Shown: piece after piece, positions 42,765-55,900 of the stretch
How positions within the stretch are numbered: position 1 is the stretch's first letter
How the letters are laid out: every line of letters starts with the position of its first letter
Assembly (NCBI GenBank): GCA_012934845.2
Contig: WNNJ02000901.1
Span: 62,001 to 126,000, forward strand
Length of the DNA stretch: 64,000 nt
Direction: 5' to 3'
Source of the DNA: Pomphorhynchus laevis
Taxonomy: Eukaryota > Acanthocephala > Palaeacanthocephala > Echinorhynchida > Pomphorhynchidae
The notes under the pieces: model-generated
Seen by the model: the letters and a program-made list of their open reading frames with translations, nothing else
Databases searched by the model: none
Told to the model about the DNA's origin: nothing
Made by a program: the position numbers and the translations under genes

Positions 42765-44330
42765 TTATTGCGATTAACAAGGGCTGGGAATATTGAATAC
42801 GTTGCTTCAATTCGTGAATTTTATTAAGAAGACTGCGTGCGTTAGTATACAAGATCGCAGAGCTAGAACCTATTGAAGCACATGTGTTATTTCCCTTACT
42901 GTTAATACTATTGGATTTCGCCAGAGCAGACCACAACGGTGATTGATGATAAACAATGTCATCTAAGTAATCACATGTATTTGTAATGTGTATGTTAGAT
43001 AAGCTAGAAGCGACGAGAGAGCTAAATCTAATCCACATACAGCGGAGTCCAATTCAAGCGAGTCCCTCGTCGCACAATTTGAAAATTCCGAATTCTTAAG
43101 TTTGTTTCTCCTGCATCTAAGCGCGATCTCAATAATTGTCTGACTTCTCGAAGACGTTCACGTTCAAACTTGTTAAGATCATTTAGTAATCGAACAGGAG
43201 AACCTTTAAGATGATAGGAGTTGCTCAAAATAGTTTTGGCAGCCGCTGCGTCGGTAAAATTTGCTTTTAATAATCTATGATGATTATTCTGCTTTTTACC
43301 AATTCGCAACAAAGCTAATAGTTTAATTTTGGATGTTACCTCTTTCGGTGACGCTACCAAAATGGTTGATAGTATCGCATGAACTTTAGATAAGTCGTCA
43401 TCTAATCTATGTTGTATGTTGACCGACATAGATTCAGGTATACTAGTGAAAACGATAGCGCGAGAAGGATCATGATATTTGCGTACGCGGGAAAAGTGCT
43501 GCTCAGAGAAAATCACTGATTTTCCATCAAGATTATGTGGAGATCTATTAATGACTCCAGTTATTTGACATCTATCAGGTTCAACATTTGTTAATGACTC
43601 GAATTGATTTGAATCTTTGTGATTAAGAGAAACTTCATCTAACTGACCCAGACTGTTAAGATATGTAGAGCGCTTAGGTGAATAAACATTGATTGGATTA
43701 GTAAATACATCTGGATTAGTAAGATTTGTTGAGAAGCTTGAATTGATATCGGATTGACTGTACTATCGTTGTAGGTTGCCACTATCCAAATTTCCGTTAT
43801 TGGTAAGATTGTCATTGTCCAAACTGTTATTTTCGATAATCGGTGATGATCTATTGATTAATGAGTAAGATGTTCGATGGAATGATTCATTTTCGATTTG
43901 CAGGAAGTCTGTGACAACTTGTTGCTCTTGCAATGTTTGTGAATTGTCTGTAAATCGACCGCTTTCTTCATTTGATGACAATAATTGTTCTTTTCGGTGT
44001 TTTCCACAGTTACGTTCGAATTGTATTTCACTAACATCTTTGTCACAAACGATACTATTTGAATTGTCATGGCTGATAGACGATTGATCATTCTTTAAAA
44101 CTATCAATTCTTTACGAAGAGATGCTCAACAGAATCCGCATAGAAAATCTCTATCTAAAAAATTTGAAGGAAGACGAAGAGGTAGCCAAACAGTAGTCAA
44201 CACAGGGCAATCTGTCATGGAACACTCTACATAATGCTGGGATCTATTATCATTCACAGTCGATTTTGTCGTTTTCCTCCGTTTCCCCATATTGATCATA
44301 ATTAGTTTCAGTTATTGAATTGTAAGTAGT
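42716..44330 (-). mobile_element. LINE-C2: CR1-like element, ORF1 plus start of ORF2
   Basis: On the - strand, ORF1 starts at the ATG 44290-44288 and shows a PHD-like Cys cluster (VECSMTDCP ... WLPL ... DFLCGFC), a long polar middle, and the conserved C-terminus at 43516-43028 (IKLLALLRIGKK, AKTILSNSYHLKGSPVRLL, NFQIVRRGTRLNWTPLYVD). Two stops fall within ORF1. ORF2 begins at ATG 43038, overlapping the ORF1 stop by 11 bases, an arrangement suited to coupled re-initiation. ORF2 runs into the endonuclease (ILYTNARSLLNKIHEL, IAITESWL) and is then cut at the inverted junction. 5' UTR ends are unclear. Confidence 0.75.
43028..44290 (-). pseudogene. LINE-C2 ORF1 (PHD-like finger and conserved C-terminus)
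   Basis: About 420 codons from ATG to TAG with two internal stops, one right after the PHD-like cluster near 44127 and one near 43763. The C-terminal 160 residues are open and resemble the ORF1 fragment of LINE-C. Related proteins in CR1 elements bind the element RNA; the PHD-like motif may bind chromatin, but that is inference. Confidence 0.65.
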
Positions 44331-44405
44331 TACTGATCAAGAATATTCAACAGTAATGATTGTTGTCTTCAGTAATCGTTGTAAATGTTGATCGTTGATC
44401 TCTGT

Positions 44406-44481
44406 AATTGGTAACAATTGGTAACAATTTGTTACAATTGATAACCCCCAAATTGTTCTTGTTGTGAAACAAGAACAATTT
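44406..44481. repeat. Short TAACAATTG repeats and a 12-bp hairpin
   Basis: TTGGTAACAATTGGTAACAA repeats are followed by AAATTGTTCTTG (44450-44461), an 8-nt loop, and CAAGAACAATTT (44470-44481), a perfect inverted repeat. It lies between LINE-C2 and the LTR fossil; it could be part of either element's end. Confidence 0.55.
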
Positions 44482-44489
44482 AGATTTTC

Positions 44490-47400
44490 GAGCGTGTCGC
44501 CTTACTAGTATATATTTTCACTCCACGAACCAATCAGGCATCGGTATTCCATCATTAGTTTTACGTGGATATGTAAAAATTCGCTCATGGGGGATTTGAT
44601 TCGTTACACTTGACAACGATGACCTTATACTATTAAGGACTTTCGGAAATATATTCTCCCAAGCGTTCAAATGAAGTGATTGACTTATTAAAGTGGCGGA
44701 GACTACCCTCCAGATAGTGGAATCAAATCTTTTACATTGTCCATTGCCCATTGGATTATATAGCGAAGTGAAACTACTTGCAATACAATGTTCGTGCAGG
44801 AAACGGCGTGTATCAGAAGACAAGTAGAATAAAATCAGCTAACTGAGTCTACGTATTTAATATAATTATAAAATAAACAAAACATAATAATGCTAAATCA
44901 AAATTTAATAATTAAATAATAAAATTAATAATTGTTTTTAGATTTTCTATAATTTAAATCAAGTTAAAATAAAAAATTGAAATTTAAAATAAACGTCATT
45001 TTTATGAATTGACTAATAAATAACAAACGTTGTATCAGAATGAGGTACCTAGATCTCAGTAAACATAATTCGGACATCCAAATATCCCAAATATTTGATG
45101 AAGACAGAGACATGCCGTTTCAGATGACATATCTGAGCATGGAAATGAAAAAAGATAGTGACTAAACTTATCTACTGCAACGAATATGTATTTATTTCTT
45201 GTTCAACTTGATAGAGACCCTTTAAAATCCAGGCACAACCTCTCAAAGGGTCTGGTAGCTTTGATTACATGACAATCATTTGGAGGAGCGAATTTCGGTT
45301 TGCAACATTTACAGGCAACGCATTGTTCACACTCTTTTTATCTCTTCCATTGAGTATTCAAGATTTCGAGATCTAACGTAGTGTGACAAACGCCTAATTC
45401 CAGGATGGCATAGCATCTCATGCATCCGCATTAAGTTATTCGAAATACTTATTGAGCTGCATGTTCGCGTAAGTGCATCAGCAGAGACGTTTAAGCTTCC
45501 AGGACGATAAAGTATATCAAAATCGAAACACGCCGATTCGACTTTCCAGCGCTCAATCTTGTCATTTTTGATTTTATTCTGGTTTCTGGGATGGAAAATA
45601 AAGCTCACTGATCTCTGATCGGTTACTATATTGAAGTGTCTACCAATAAGAAAATGTCGCCATTTGAGTAGGGATTCAACTATTGCCTGGGCCTCTTTCT
45701 CCACGGAAGAATATTTCCGCACATATTTCGACAATCGTCATTTAAATAATGATATAGGTCTTCCATCGCCGTTAAGTGTAGCTGCTATATTGACATTTGA
45801 GGCGTCTGTTTCAACTGTCAATGATTTAGCACCGTCTATGTGATACGAAGGCGCCTTTGCTATATTCATTTTGAGATCCTCGAGAGATTGCAAGGATTCA
45901 GGACTGAGAGGAAAGCTCGTAATCCCACTCAAGAAATTGATCTTTTCTGAATAATTAGGGATCCAGGAGGAATAATATGCAAATATATCCATTATGCGTT
46001 TGAGTGACTTTATATCATCAGGAGCGGGAATTTGGAGTAATACGGATAGCTTTTCGGGGTCCGGCTTCAGGTTACCTTGTGTGACCAAATATCCCAACAG
46101 TTTTACTTCAGTCAGCCCAAACTCGCATTTTTGCTCATTTAATGTTAGGCCAATCTGTGAAGCAACATTCTTAAATTTCGCAAGATTATTGTCGTGATCA
46201 CTCTTTGTCCTACTACAAATAGTGATGTTATCAAGGTAAGCGTAAGTGTCCCTCAATCTTACTTTTCTATAAGTTAATCCATCGCTCTTTGAAAACATGA
46301 TACCGCGTTCTTCAGTTCGAATGGTAGTCTATTGAAATATTATAGCCTAAAATCGGCTGAGAATTATTTGAATTTGCTAATTTCCAACACTGCGCTCGCC
46401 ATGGAGTAGTACTTGGTTGAATAATTCCGTCTTCGAGCAACTTTGATATTTCAGTCTTGATAACCGCTCGATCATAAAAACTGAAGCGACGCAATCGAAC
46501 AGCAATGGGTTTGTGATCACTCGTCAGATGTTGGAAAGATCATACAGGGCTTATTTTTGCACACTTCAGGCGTGCGACTACTAAATCTGATTCTGGTCCG
46601 TGAAGTATTAATTAAAAGCTGTTGTGACGCTGCATAAATTTCACACCGAGGATTATTTCCACACAGAGTTCTTCAATAACGTGAAATTTAACGTTCTTGT
46701 AGCACTTTCCATTATACTCGATTATAATAGATACTTATCCCCTTGTAGTTGTTTTCAAATTGTTAGTAGTCATTGATATCTGTTTTCGGCTGTTTAGGAG
46801 ATTGAGCTTTAAGCGCCTCGCAGTTTCAGATCTTATGAAATTGCTACAACTTCCTGTGTCAAGCAAACACGACAGTTGAATATCACAAATTTTCACAATG
46901 CCATTAGTCCGTGATTCGTAAGATGTTAGGGCAAGTGTAGCCACTTTATTTCCATTCGTCTCGAAAACGGAAGATCGGCATACTTTTGAAAGTGACCGAC
47001 TTTATGGCATTTCTGACATGTTGATTCTTTGGCTGAAGACTCTGATCTGCGATGTTTAACAGAACATCCACAGAAGTAGCACCTCCAATTTCTTTTCGCA
47101 GATACTACCATCATGTATTCAGCTTCTGATTGCACATCAATACCGTCTTTTCTGGATTCAGGATTATTATCAGTCATCTTCTACATTCGTAGGTACGGTC
47201 GTTCGATTGCAAAAGCTCGTTTTCCCGCCATCTCCATCGCTTTTGTCTGGTCGATTGCGTCAACTAGTTTTAGTAGGTTACTTTCCAGAAGACTGTCTTA
47301 TTTTAGATGAGCCTATTCCAATAATAAAGGCGTTCAGAATCGCTCTGTCCCTGTTATCGGCTGCCGAAACGTCAGTGAAATTACATTCATTAGCTAGTTG

Positions 47401-47790
47401 TTTCAAAGCATCAGCGTATTGTTGAATGTCTTCTGATTCATTTTTATGTCGAGCGTACAACATATATCGCGAGTATACCACGTTGACAGGTTTATTAAGC
47501 ATTGTTTTCAGCAGCTCGATAGTCTCATAATAAGTTATCGCGCGTTGAATGGATTTGAAAATTTCAGAGCACACAAAATTGCGAAGGATAGTCAATTTGA
47601 TAACAGGTGTTGCATTAATGTAAGCCACAGTCTCGAAAGTAGCAAGCCAATGTCTCCATCGATCTGAAGCGCCCTGATCGTCCGATATTGTCAGTTTGGA
47701 CCGCTGTAGATATCGCGAGTAGTCTACATCGTTCGTCGATGCTGATAAAGTCATGATAAATGTATTCAATAAATTGTTATGAACTATAGA
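44490..47790 (-). mobile_element. Ty3/Gypsy-type LTR retrotransposon fossil, gag to integrase
   Basis: An old, broken LTR retrotransposon. Reading the - strand, the recognisable parts in order are a gag-like region (about 47769-47278), a zinc-knuckle region (about 47177-46926, CYFCGCSV), an aspartic protease (about 46944-46735, CLLDTGSCS), an RT (about 46494-45738), RNase H (about 45734-45560) and an integrase (about 45500-44518). Within the integrase part it is interrupted by a PLE terminal fragment (44823-45046). I see no LTRs, and at least five or six breaks. It belongs to the same broad clade as the fossil at 32330-33605. Considerable age is likely. 47791-48235 holds nothing I can name. 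Confidence 0.85.
44823..45046 (-). mobile_element. PLE 3' terminal fragment nested in the LTR fossil
   Basis: The reverse strand matches the terminal block of the N-GIY PLE from CTGATACAACGTTTG to the end ACTCAGTTAGCTGATTTTA. Terminal landmarks agree with 25949-26110. No coding sequence is included. It lies inside the integrase part of the LTR fossil and is therefore younger than it. Confidence 0.75.
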
Positions 47791-48994
47791 AGCTTTATTG
47801 AATGCATCTAGAAAAAAAACAAAATGTTATACAATTACGACAACGTCGCTGCAAGGATTATTTCGATTTGCGGACGTATTCTGTTCATACACATATGTAG
47901 ATGTCATTTTTTCGCTATGCTTCCTTTGATAAGATCATTCTTAGTAATAATAAGGCTTGCCTGCACTAATTCAGTACTTTAAAATATTACTGGAATAAAG
48001 CTTCCCTTTCCCACATCATACACGCCATTACTGGATTTAGCTATAGTTCGAGATTCGTGATAGAGGTATGCTGAATAGTTATTCAAATAAGCGGAAACTA
48101 GATCACTAAATATTGATATGCCCAAATAGGATCGCTCAGTTCCTGATCCCAATAGCCCTTTACAAACAATATCGAGTCAATCATCTTGTTCGCGACTTGT
48201 AGTCAACTAGCCAAATACTAATTATTGATTTACAGGGCTGAAGGTAAACTGGGAAGGATATTATCACTAAAAGACAATTTAAACTGCCAAATGGTACGTC
48301 AGCGCCTTGAACAACTACATCCTATTGCTTAAGATATCAACAGAGATTTGGTACTTGAATCGCCACTGAAAGGATCTGTGAATCATCGAGAAGCGCCATT
48401 CTCAGACTTAGATGCCGTCCAGATTAAGGCTGCGGCCCAAAGAACAAAAAGAAGTGCAGGACCTTCCGGGCTTGATTATCGCAGTTGATGCGCACTTTTG
48501 CACGACGTTGGTTATGCGTTTAATAAATTGGGAAATGCGCAACGCTTATTGCCACCAAACAGATAAAACAATGAATTTCTGACTGCTTTCACTGCCTGCA
48601 GGTTGATAGCTATTGATAAAATGCCAGGGGTAAGGCCTATAGGTATTGACGAAGTTTCCATTCGTATTATCGGAAAAGCTCTCGTACACAATCTCTAGAT
48701 ATTTACAAGATGTGGCATTAGAAGATCAATTATGTGTTGGCTATCGATGTGCTACGGAGTAGATTGTTCATAACATCCGACGTCTCTTTGAATTGTCTTC
48801 AGAGCAATGTGTACTCCTCATTGATGAACATAATTGCCTTCAACACAGTAAACAGAGCATTAACACTCCGAAATATTAATCAAGTATGCCCTTCACAACA
48901 GTTCATTCTAAAAAATTACTATCTGCATGATGCTGAACTTCTGATTGAGGATGATATACTTTAGTCGCGTGAAGGCTTTACAAAGGTAGATTCG

Positions 48995-49249
48995 TTGGCA
49001 ATGTTAGAGTATGCTGTCGCAAAGATTCCTCTTATTAGGTCGCTTAAAGCTAAAGTTTCTGAAGTTCTTCACAGCTGGTATGCAGATGATGCCACCTGCA
49101 TTGAAAATCTAAGTAGTATCAGATCAGTGTGGCAAGAAATTACAAGCATTGAAAAAGGCTACGGATTCAAGACAAATGCCTCAAAAAGCAAGCTATTGGT
49201 TCATCCAACGAGAGAAAAAGAAGCCTTGTTAGCATTCGAAGGCACATGA
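48995..49249 (+). pseudogene. LINE-D RT palm and thumb
   Basis: An open stretch of 84 codons with the catalytic motif SWYADDATCIENL (both Asp present) and the following NASKSKLLVHP, where a conserved Lys is expected. It ends at a TGA and continues in other frames. The catalytic box type (YADDAT) separates it from the LINE-A, C and E RTs. Confidence 0.75.
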
Positions 49250-49837
49250 GTCATTGTGACAAGTACAGTAGCTGAAGTGCTTAGATCCCCGAATGGAACG
49301 CATGACTATGTTGCTGAGGTGATTGAGGAAAAGGTAAAGGTGTGGGTTTAGGATGTTAGGAAACTAGCAAATATAGCAGAAATAGATGAACAGGTAGCAT
49401 ATTCGGCATTTACACATTCCCTGTAATTAAGATGGTTGTATGTGATGCGTACGTGTCCACTGAAACCAACTCACTTTACGATATTAAGCGATGCAATTCA
49501 AAAAGAACTGATCCCAAAAATACTGGGTAAAGTGTCAACTTCATCAGAGGATGAAGTCATTTATGGACTGCCATTGAGAGATGGAGGACTCGCATCCGCG
49601 ACCATACTATTGACACATCACTGTAATACTCGAGGTCACTTAGAATTTGTCAGCCATTTCTGACAGGCAGAAGTGCTGAAGAATGTTTTGAAGAGGAACA
49701 TTCTATATTTAATCTTTAAGAGATGAAGAAAGTATCAAGGTAAAGGAAAAGTTGAGTACTCTGCAAGACAAGCTATCTCTTGAAGTTAGAGTCGCGTTGA
49801 AATTGGCCAGTGAGAAGGCGCATCATAATGGCTGCGT

Positions 49838-50604
49838 ATGCTCTATCCGGACGATAAAGAAAGTCGCATGAGCTGCAGAGAGTTTCGAGACACGATATCA
49901 GTGCGATATAACAGTCTGCCGTCAGACAGCTTCACCGTGTGCTCATGTGGAGAGACATTGAGCATGTCACGTTCACTGTCCTGTCCAACTGGGGGACTTC
50001 CCATGATTAGGCATAATATAATTCGAGATATTATTGCCGAAACGTAAACCGAGATCTGCCATGTTGTTGGAGTGGAGCCTGTGCTACAACCGGTTCATCC
50101 AAATATTATCTTGAAGCTGGGACTACCCACGTGATCCTGATGCGCGATTGGATGTGGTTGTGAGCGGTTTGTTTGGCACACGTCTGGAGCGGTCATTTTT
50201 GGACATTTGCATATTCAATACACTAGCTCCTTCAAATGCCGGTACCGTATCATCGTACGAATATCAGTGACCAAATGCCAGTGGCCTCATCGTACAAATA
50301 TGATGAAATAAGGAAATCAAGAAACTATTTTAAAAGGGTACAACTTGTCGAACGCTCATCTTTCATACCGTCCATTATGTCAGCAGTTTGGGGAATGTCA
50401 ACTCAGGCTACTGCGATTCTGAAGGCCATCGTAAAGAAACTGGCTGACAAGCGCAATGATCAGTACTGTGTTTGCATAGCAAGGATCAGATCTCGTATAT
50501 CCATGTCACTGGCCAAATCTGCTTCGATGTGCTTAAGAGCAAGCCGCTCTGCGTATCGTCGTCCTAGAGGAATGGTTAACTCCTTCATCTCGTCAGATAG
50601 GTGA
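49838..50604 (+). pseudogene. LINE-D C-terminal Cys/His and nuclease-like region
   Basis: The first frame (49838-50047): REFRDTISVRYNSLP, CSCGETLSMSRSLSC, MIRHNIIRDIIAE. Another frame near 50110-50215 suggests DARLDVVVSGLFGTRLERSF and LDICIFN, comparable to a PD-(D/E)XK-like core (Asp ... Asp-x-x-x-x-hydrophobic). The last frame (50236-50604) has the downstream conserved RSSFIPSIMSAVWGMSTQAT. The nuclease reading is an inference from motif spacing. 50611-50825 has nothing else of note. Confidence 0.55.
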
Positions 50605-50825
50605 TGAGCCGATCGCAATCCACAAATACATAGCAATAACAATGTAATATATTTTTTGAGGCTCATTTGAGGGAACCTAATATTGTTGCTGTTGTATACT
50701 AACTTTAAAAAAAAATTATTACAAGACTTTGACACATAAAAGAGTCATTTTGTCTGATCACAATATTAAGAAAAGAAAAAAAGAAAAAAAGTAGTTCAGC
50801 AATAATAAATTGTCACATAAAGTTA

Positions 50826-51860
50826 TATATTTCCTGCAAAGAATCTTCTCTTTTTATCCACATGCACAGCGCATTCTGGAAAGATTTGTACTGTGCCATA
50901 GACACGATCGAATTCGGCAATAGGTTCTATAGGTTTACCGCTCTGTGATATAATCGCAAGTATCTATGACATTTCCCGTGTGGTTGAACAACAACTGATA
51001 AAGAGTGTCATCTGTGTCTCGGGCCATCATTTAGAATAACGGATTCCGATGGATAACCAAAAAAGCCATGGATCATTCGCCATAACTGTAATAAATCATT
51101 GTACACATATCTCTTGTAAACTGAAAAATTCTGAACAATTATTCCAAGATCCTTTGTATACGAATTTGTGGGAATAATCTCACCGCAAACAGAATAATCA
51201 TTTGGTAAATCACTACAGCCAAATCTGAGGTGGACACATTTAGTAATGTTAATCATGATTCCGGTCAGTTCGCTCCTTCTATTGACCATATTTATATCAT
51301 CTTGTAAGTGTTGCATATCGGCATGGCATGTTATGACATTCCATATTTTAATATCATCCGCGAATGCTAATTTTTACATTTTTGAGAGCGTAGCAAACTA
51401 TTCAGAAATATCACAAATAATAATGGACCCAACACCGATCTCTGAGGAACACCCATTGATAAATTTGATGGTCTAGATAGACAATTTCCAACTCGAACTC
51501 TGAAAGAACGATCAGATAGGAAAGCGTGAATCCATCGAATAATAGGAATTTCAATTCCATAATCTGCAAGAGCCTCAATCAACATATTGTGGGGAACCCT
51601 ATCAAAGGCCCGTCTCAAGTCGAAATGAAAGATTAGACATGCAAGAACGTCCAGGACGAAAACCATGTTGCGAATTATCTAACAAGTTCAATGATTCAAG
51701 ATAGGATAGTAATCGCCGATGCAATATGCGCTCTAACATCTTGCATACAACACTTGTAAGGCTTATGCTCTACAATTTTCAGGATTGTGACGATCTCCTT
51801 TTTCGTGGACTGGCACTACAGTGGCGATTTTCCAATCTAACGGTATAATTGACTTAGCTA
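50826..51860 (-). mobile_element. LINE-F: CR1/Jockey-like RT fragment
   Basis: On the - strand: SIIPLDWKIATVVPVHEKGD (51855-51790), a decayed linker with QHGFRPG-like text near 51665, then 51666-51367 FHFDLRRAFDRVPHNMLIEA and SMGVPQRSVLGPLLFVIFLN (PQGS reads PQRS). The YADD box lies in a broken part near 51350. 51316-51008 gives the thumb (GIMINITKCVHLRFG, YTKDLGIIV) and a C-terminal end near 50850. Related to LINE-C, but a separate family. Broken in several places. Confidence 0.75.
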
Positions 51861-51861
51861 G

Positions 51862-52340
51862 TGATAAGATGCGTAACAACCCGACAGTTTGTCTGATGTT
51901 AGGGATGCATTGATGATTCCGTTAACCTTGCCGTGACGAAAGTTCCGGCCTATTGAGCTGTGACAGTCTAATTCGTGTCTGCCAAATTCGTTAACATGTA
52001 CACCACAAGGGCAGCGATGCGGTGCACAAAACGCTAGACCTAGTCGAAGAGTTGTGGATATGCGGATAGCCTCGTCATCCAGTATGGTTCCTGTGTGAAC
52101 ACCTGGAATAGCCTGCAGAAAAGTGCATGCTGTACTACCTGGCACAGCTAGCATATATGCTCATTCTAAGGATTTTTCGGCAGAATCCAAAAGTCTCTCT
52201 CCAATTTGCTGTTGAATCGGCCGGCTCCAAGATATCTGTTTATCGGAGTTCGCCGGAGGATCATGCCAGTAACGGGAGAGCCACGAATCCTTTCTGGTTA
52301 AAAAGTCTTGGTCCTGATATACCAATCTCGCGCTCGACCA
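51862..52340 (-). mobile_element. LINE-B-like C-terminal fragment
   Basis: On the - strand: ISWSRPIQQQIGERLLDSA (about 52270-52215), a stop, then 52154-51858 LQAIPGVHTGTILDDEAI, TLRLGLAFCAPHRCPCGV and FGRHELDCHSSIGRNFRHGK. These match in order the end of LINE-B at 10160-10690 (SWSRPIYQQI, VGLRLG, CHCGA, RHGLDCH). The Cys-x-Cys-Gly ... His ... Cys ... Arg-His module is intact here. It abuts LINE-F. Confidence 0.75.
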
Positions 52341-52911
52341 GTACTTGCGTGTAAGTCATTGAGGACTGGAAAGACGGCAAATCTATGTTAGTATTACGTG
52401 TTTTATGTTCTTAACATTATATGATGTTCATTGACATTATTTTATTAATTTGTCTTCTGATATGAATAATATTATGTCAAATAAATCAGTTATAACTTAG
52501 TTTCGTAATAATTGCAATTTTTAATTTTAAATCTGCACGTATTTTTCTTTAACAAATTTTAGAAACGGTTGTTATCTTTAAATTACCTGTTTACAAAATT
52601 TCACTTTTTAATTTTAAACATGTCACCACTTTTAAGATAATTCAAAATCACTCGTGACGGCATTTTCAGTTTATGAAATTCTGTTTCAGCTGCAGCACTC
52701 GTAAGTACAATAACTGAAATGAATTGAATATTAAATTTTTAACAAAAACATAGGTTCAATTCTTCCAGACTTTAAAATTTAAACAATCAGATCGAAAATT
52801 ATTGTTGTATGCTTTGTGGCCTTTTTTCGAAGAAGTCGGCAAAATCCAGTTCTAATTACGTTTACAGATCAAGAATAAAACACCCTCATTTATTTAAAAA
52901 CAAGTGCAATC
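52341..52911. other. Upstream region of eIF5
   Basis: AT-rich, no coding likeness. It must hold the promoter and 5' UTR of eIF5, but I see no clear TATA, initiator or splice-leader site that I could defend. Confidence 0.4.
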
Positions 52912-55900
52912 ATGTCTATGGTTAATATCCATCCTGAAAATGATGACCCATTTTATAGATATAAAATGCCCAAGATAATTACTAAGGTACATTTCTAATT
53001 ATCTTTATATATGTTCGTTTACAATTGATCATTGTTATCATAATAACCATACGGATTGTTTGAATATAAATTTATATAAATTAGCAGAAATTATAAATAC
53101 TTAAACAGAAATGATCAGACAACATCGATGAAAGAATCTATAATAAGCATATAATTTGTACGATGCGTAACTTTTACTAAATTACATTCCAGAGGTTTAT
53201 TGTTTATACATTTTTGAAGAGTATCATTTGCTATAAATTGGCTTACCAAATCAGTTTAAATAAAGAAGATATTTTATATATTCGAGTATATATAATCTAG
53301 CTAAATATTCAGAACACGGTTTTAATTATGTTCTATCCAAATTAATATAAACGAACAATTTTAATTAGATATATTCTGTTCATATCACATTTGTAATTCG
53401 GTTTTTATTTTTAGTTTTTCTTAAGTGCAAAATTTATTATATCATTTACTTAATAGATCGAAGGCAGTGGTAATGGAATCAAGACGGCAGTGGTGAATAT
53501 GTCACCAATCGCAAAAGCGTTAAATCGACTACCAGAATGTGAGTTTTCTTTTTTTATTTGTCTTTTGCTTAATAATAAGATAAAATAATCACATTTTAGA
53601 TACTACAAAGTATTTTGGATGCGAATTAGGGGCACAGGTGCAAATGTATCCCAAAGAAGATCGATGGATAGTTAACGGTGCACATGATGGATCTAAATTG
53701 CAATCACTGTTGGCTAACTTTATCAAAAAATTTGTGCTATGCGAGAACTGTGATAACCCAGAAACTAATCTTGTAATATTTAAGATTTATAGCATTTTTG
53801 TTATCTGTTCTTTAAGATTGTCAACAAAAACGATATATCACAAAAATGTTTGGCTTGCGGACACCTCACTCCCATTCCAACTGTTCATCGATTAACCGCA
53901 TATATTACCAACCATCCGCCGAATAGCGCCAATTCCTCTAATGTAAGTTCTGTTTACTTTAATGATCTTAATCATTTTCTAGCTTTAAAGTCCTTTTTTA
54001 GCTTTAATGATCATTAATCGTTTATGATTTTATGTATTTTATAAACATATTATAAGTTTTTCACAATGAACTTATTTAGTGTCTATGCTAATTATGCTAA
54101 TCGTGATGAGAATTATTGCTGATATTATGAAAATATTTGCTAAAGATCTTTTGTTTACACGATAGATTATTGTTTTATGTTTGTGTTTAAAAATTTTACA
54201 CGATCGAAAATATAATACCGTTTACTTTTAGTCACAGTTTTAAATTTAGCAGTCTTAAGATATGAGCACAATCGAATTTATTATGCGTCGTAAATTGTTG
54301 ATTGCTAAATTTGTCGATTTGATTATTCGATACTTAAAATCGAAATCAAAATTGGTTATTATTTATAATTCTTTAAACATCTGGTTCGGCGTTATAGTCA
54401 TTTGCAAAGCACAGAAGTTTGCTTGTTTGTTTTCGTCAAATCTACTTTTAAAATTGATTAACATATTAGACTACTTGATCGACATTTTTCCTAAACCCAG
54501 CGTCTTTAACGGCAGTGAATCAAGAATTCAATTTCACATATAAACTCATTCTGTTAATTGTTTATTAAACAATTCATAACTCAACAAAAATAACTCAAAA
54601 ATATTCGTGATACCAAAAATTTTGATATTTTAGCTTTTTGTTTTCCAAACTTTGAGATTGTTCTGTAAATTTCTTAGAAAATTTACGAAAAATATGTCTT
54701 TGGATCTCTATGAAAATCTGGATTTTGTAGCTGAATTAGTGAAAATAATTATGTTCGATATGTTTATTTTATATTTCGCTAGACTAGTAGCATTTTCCAT
54801 AATTTTTACAAAAGTTTATTTTCTTGCTTTATATATTTTTATTAAGTGGTTTATTTTATAATGTCAGCAATTTGTTACAAATGTCTGAAATTATTTAAAT
54901 TTTATTTTGTATTACCAAAACCTCGTGTTATTTTTAAAGCCGGATATATTATTTCATTTTTCATAATTCTTTACAAAAGTTTCTTTTCTAGCTTAATATA
55001 TTTTTAAGATTACATTTCTAAATATATTTTAAGATTATTTATATTATATTTGCATTTTCCATAATTATAAAAATAATAATTTACATAAGCAATTTTATGT
55101 CAGCCATTTGTTACGAATGTATTTTTGCCAATTATTTAAATTTTATTTTGTATTAACAAAACCTCGTGTTATTTTTAAGGCCGGATAAAATCTCAAAATC
55201 AATATTTATAGACTACACCTCTATTGCAGTATCTAGCAATACGAATTATAAATTTGGCTTTTAAATTGATTCATCTTCTAATAATGTTTAATCGTGCTAC
55301 CAATTGATGCCAATATTTTGTTTTCTATTAATGAATACTTTTAAAGGCCTTTTGATATATTGAATAGTGAAAATTTAGACAATAAAACGGACGAAAATAA
55401 ATTAATTTAAAATTTTTGTATAATATCTCGATAGCCGACTGCTCTTTCCATCGAGACAGCCATCAAAGCATAATATAAAACAATAAAAAGTTATTTTTCA
55501 TTTTCTTTTAAATTACTGGAAAATAGTATAAACGGCTATTTCTAAACACAAGACATCTTTTGTAAATATAAGATCATAAACTTCTTTTATAATATCTTAA
55601 TAGCGTCTTATTCCATAACATATTAACTGTCTCGATTAATTTTAAAAATTAAACACTACAGGAAAAAACAGAAAAAAGAGTGACTAAACGTGAGAAGAAA
55701 CAGAAGCAAAAGCAACAGAAGGAGCAGACTACTGATGAACTAAAATCGAATGAACAGGTATTTACCACCCTTGTTTCCTAATTATCGACTTATATTTATG
55801 CAAGAATGCTACTCAATATTCTGTCGCTGATGATAATGACATAACATGGTCGGTTGATGTCAGTGAAGAAGCGTCGAGGAGACGATTAGAAGCACTATCC

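Larger units (their letters stand above)
48236..50610 (+). mobile_element. LINE-D: YADDAT-type reverse transcriptase element
   Basis: Pieces in order on the + strand: GKLGRILSLKDNLN (48250), SDLDAVQIKAAAQRTKRSAG with GPSGLDYRS (48410-48480), VRPIGIDEVSIRIIGKAL (48620-48690), an Asn-Ala-Phe-type palm segment (48830), VPLIRSLK-like text and WYADDATCIENLSSIRSVW (49075-49130), GYGFKTNASKSKLLV (49160-49200), YGLPLRDGGLASATIL (49560-49610), CSCGETLSMSRSLSC and RHNIIRDIIAE (49945-50040), then a nuclease-like end with VQLVERSSFIPSIMSAVWGM (50325-50400). This plan is shared with RT proteins common in cnidarians and other invertebrates. Many stops; inactive. Related in plan to LINE-B. Confidence 0.75.

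Noticed and set aside
44450-44481. Rho-independent-type terminator
   Set aside because: The hairpin lies in a eukaryotic sequence beside an LTR fossil, so such a terminator call has no meaning here.
54262-54861. Two hydrophobic open frames in eIF5 intron 4
   Set aside because: AT-rich low-complexity Phe/Ile/Leu/Lys strings inside an intron; repeated text nearby; no start context or homology.
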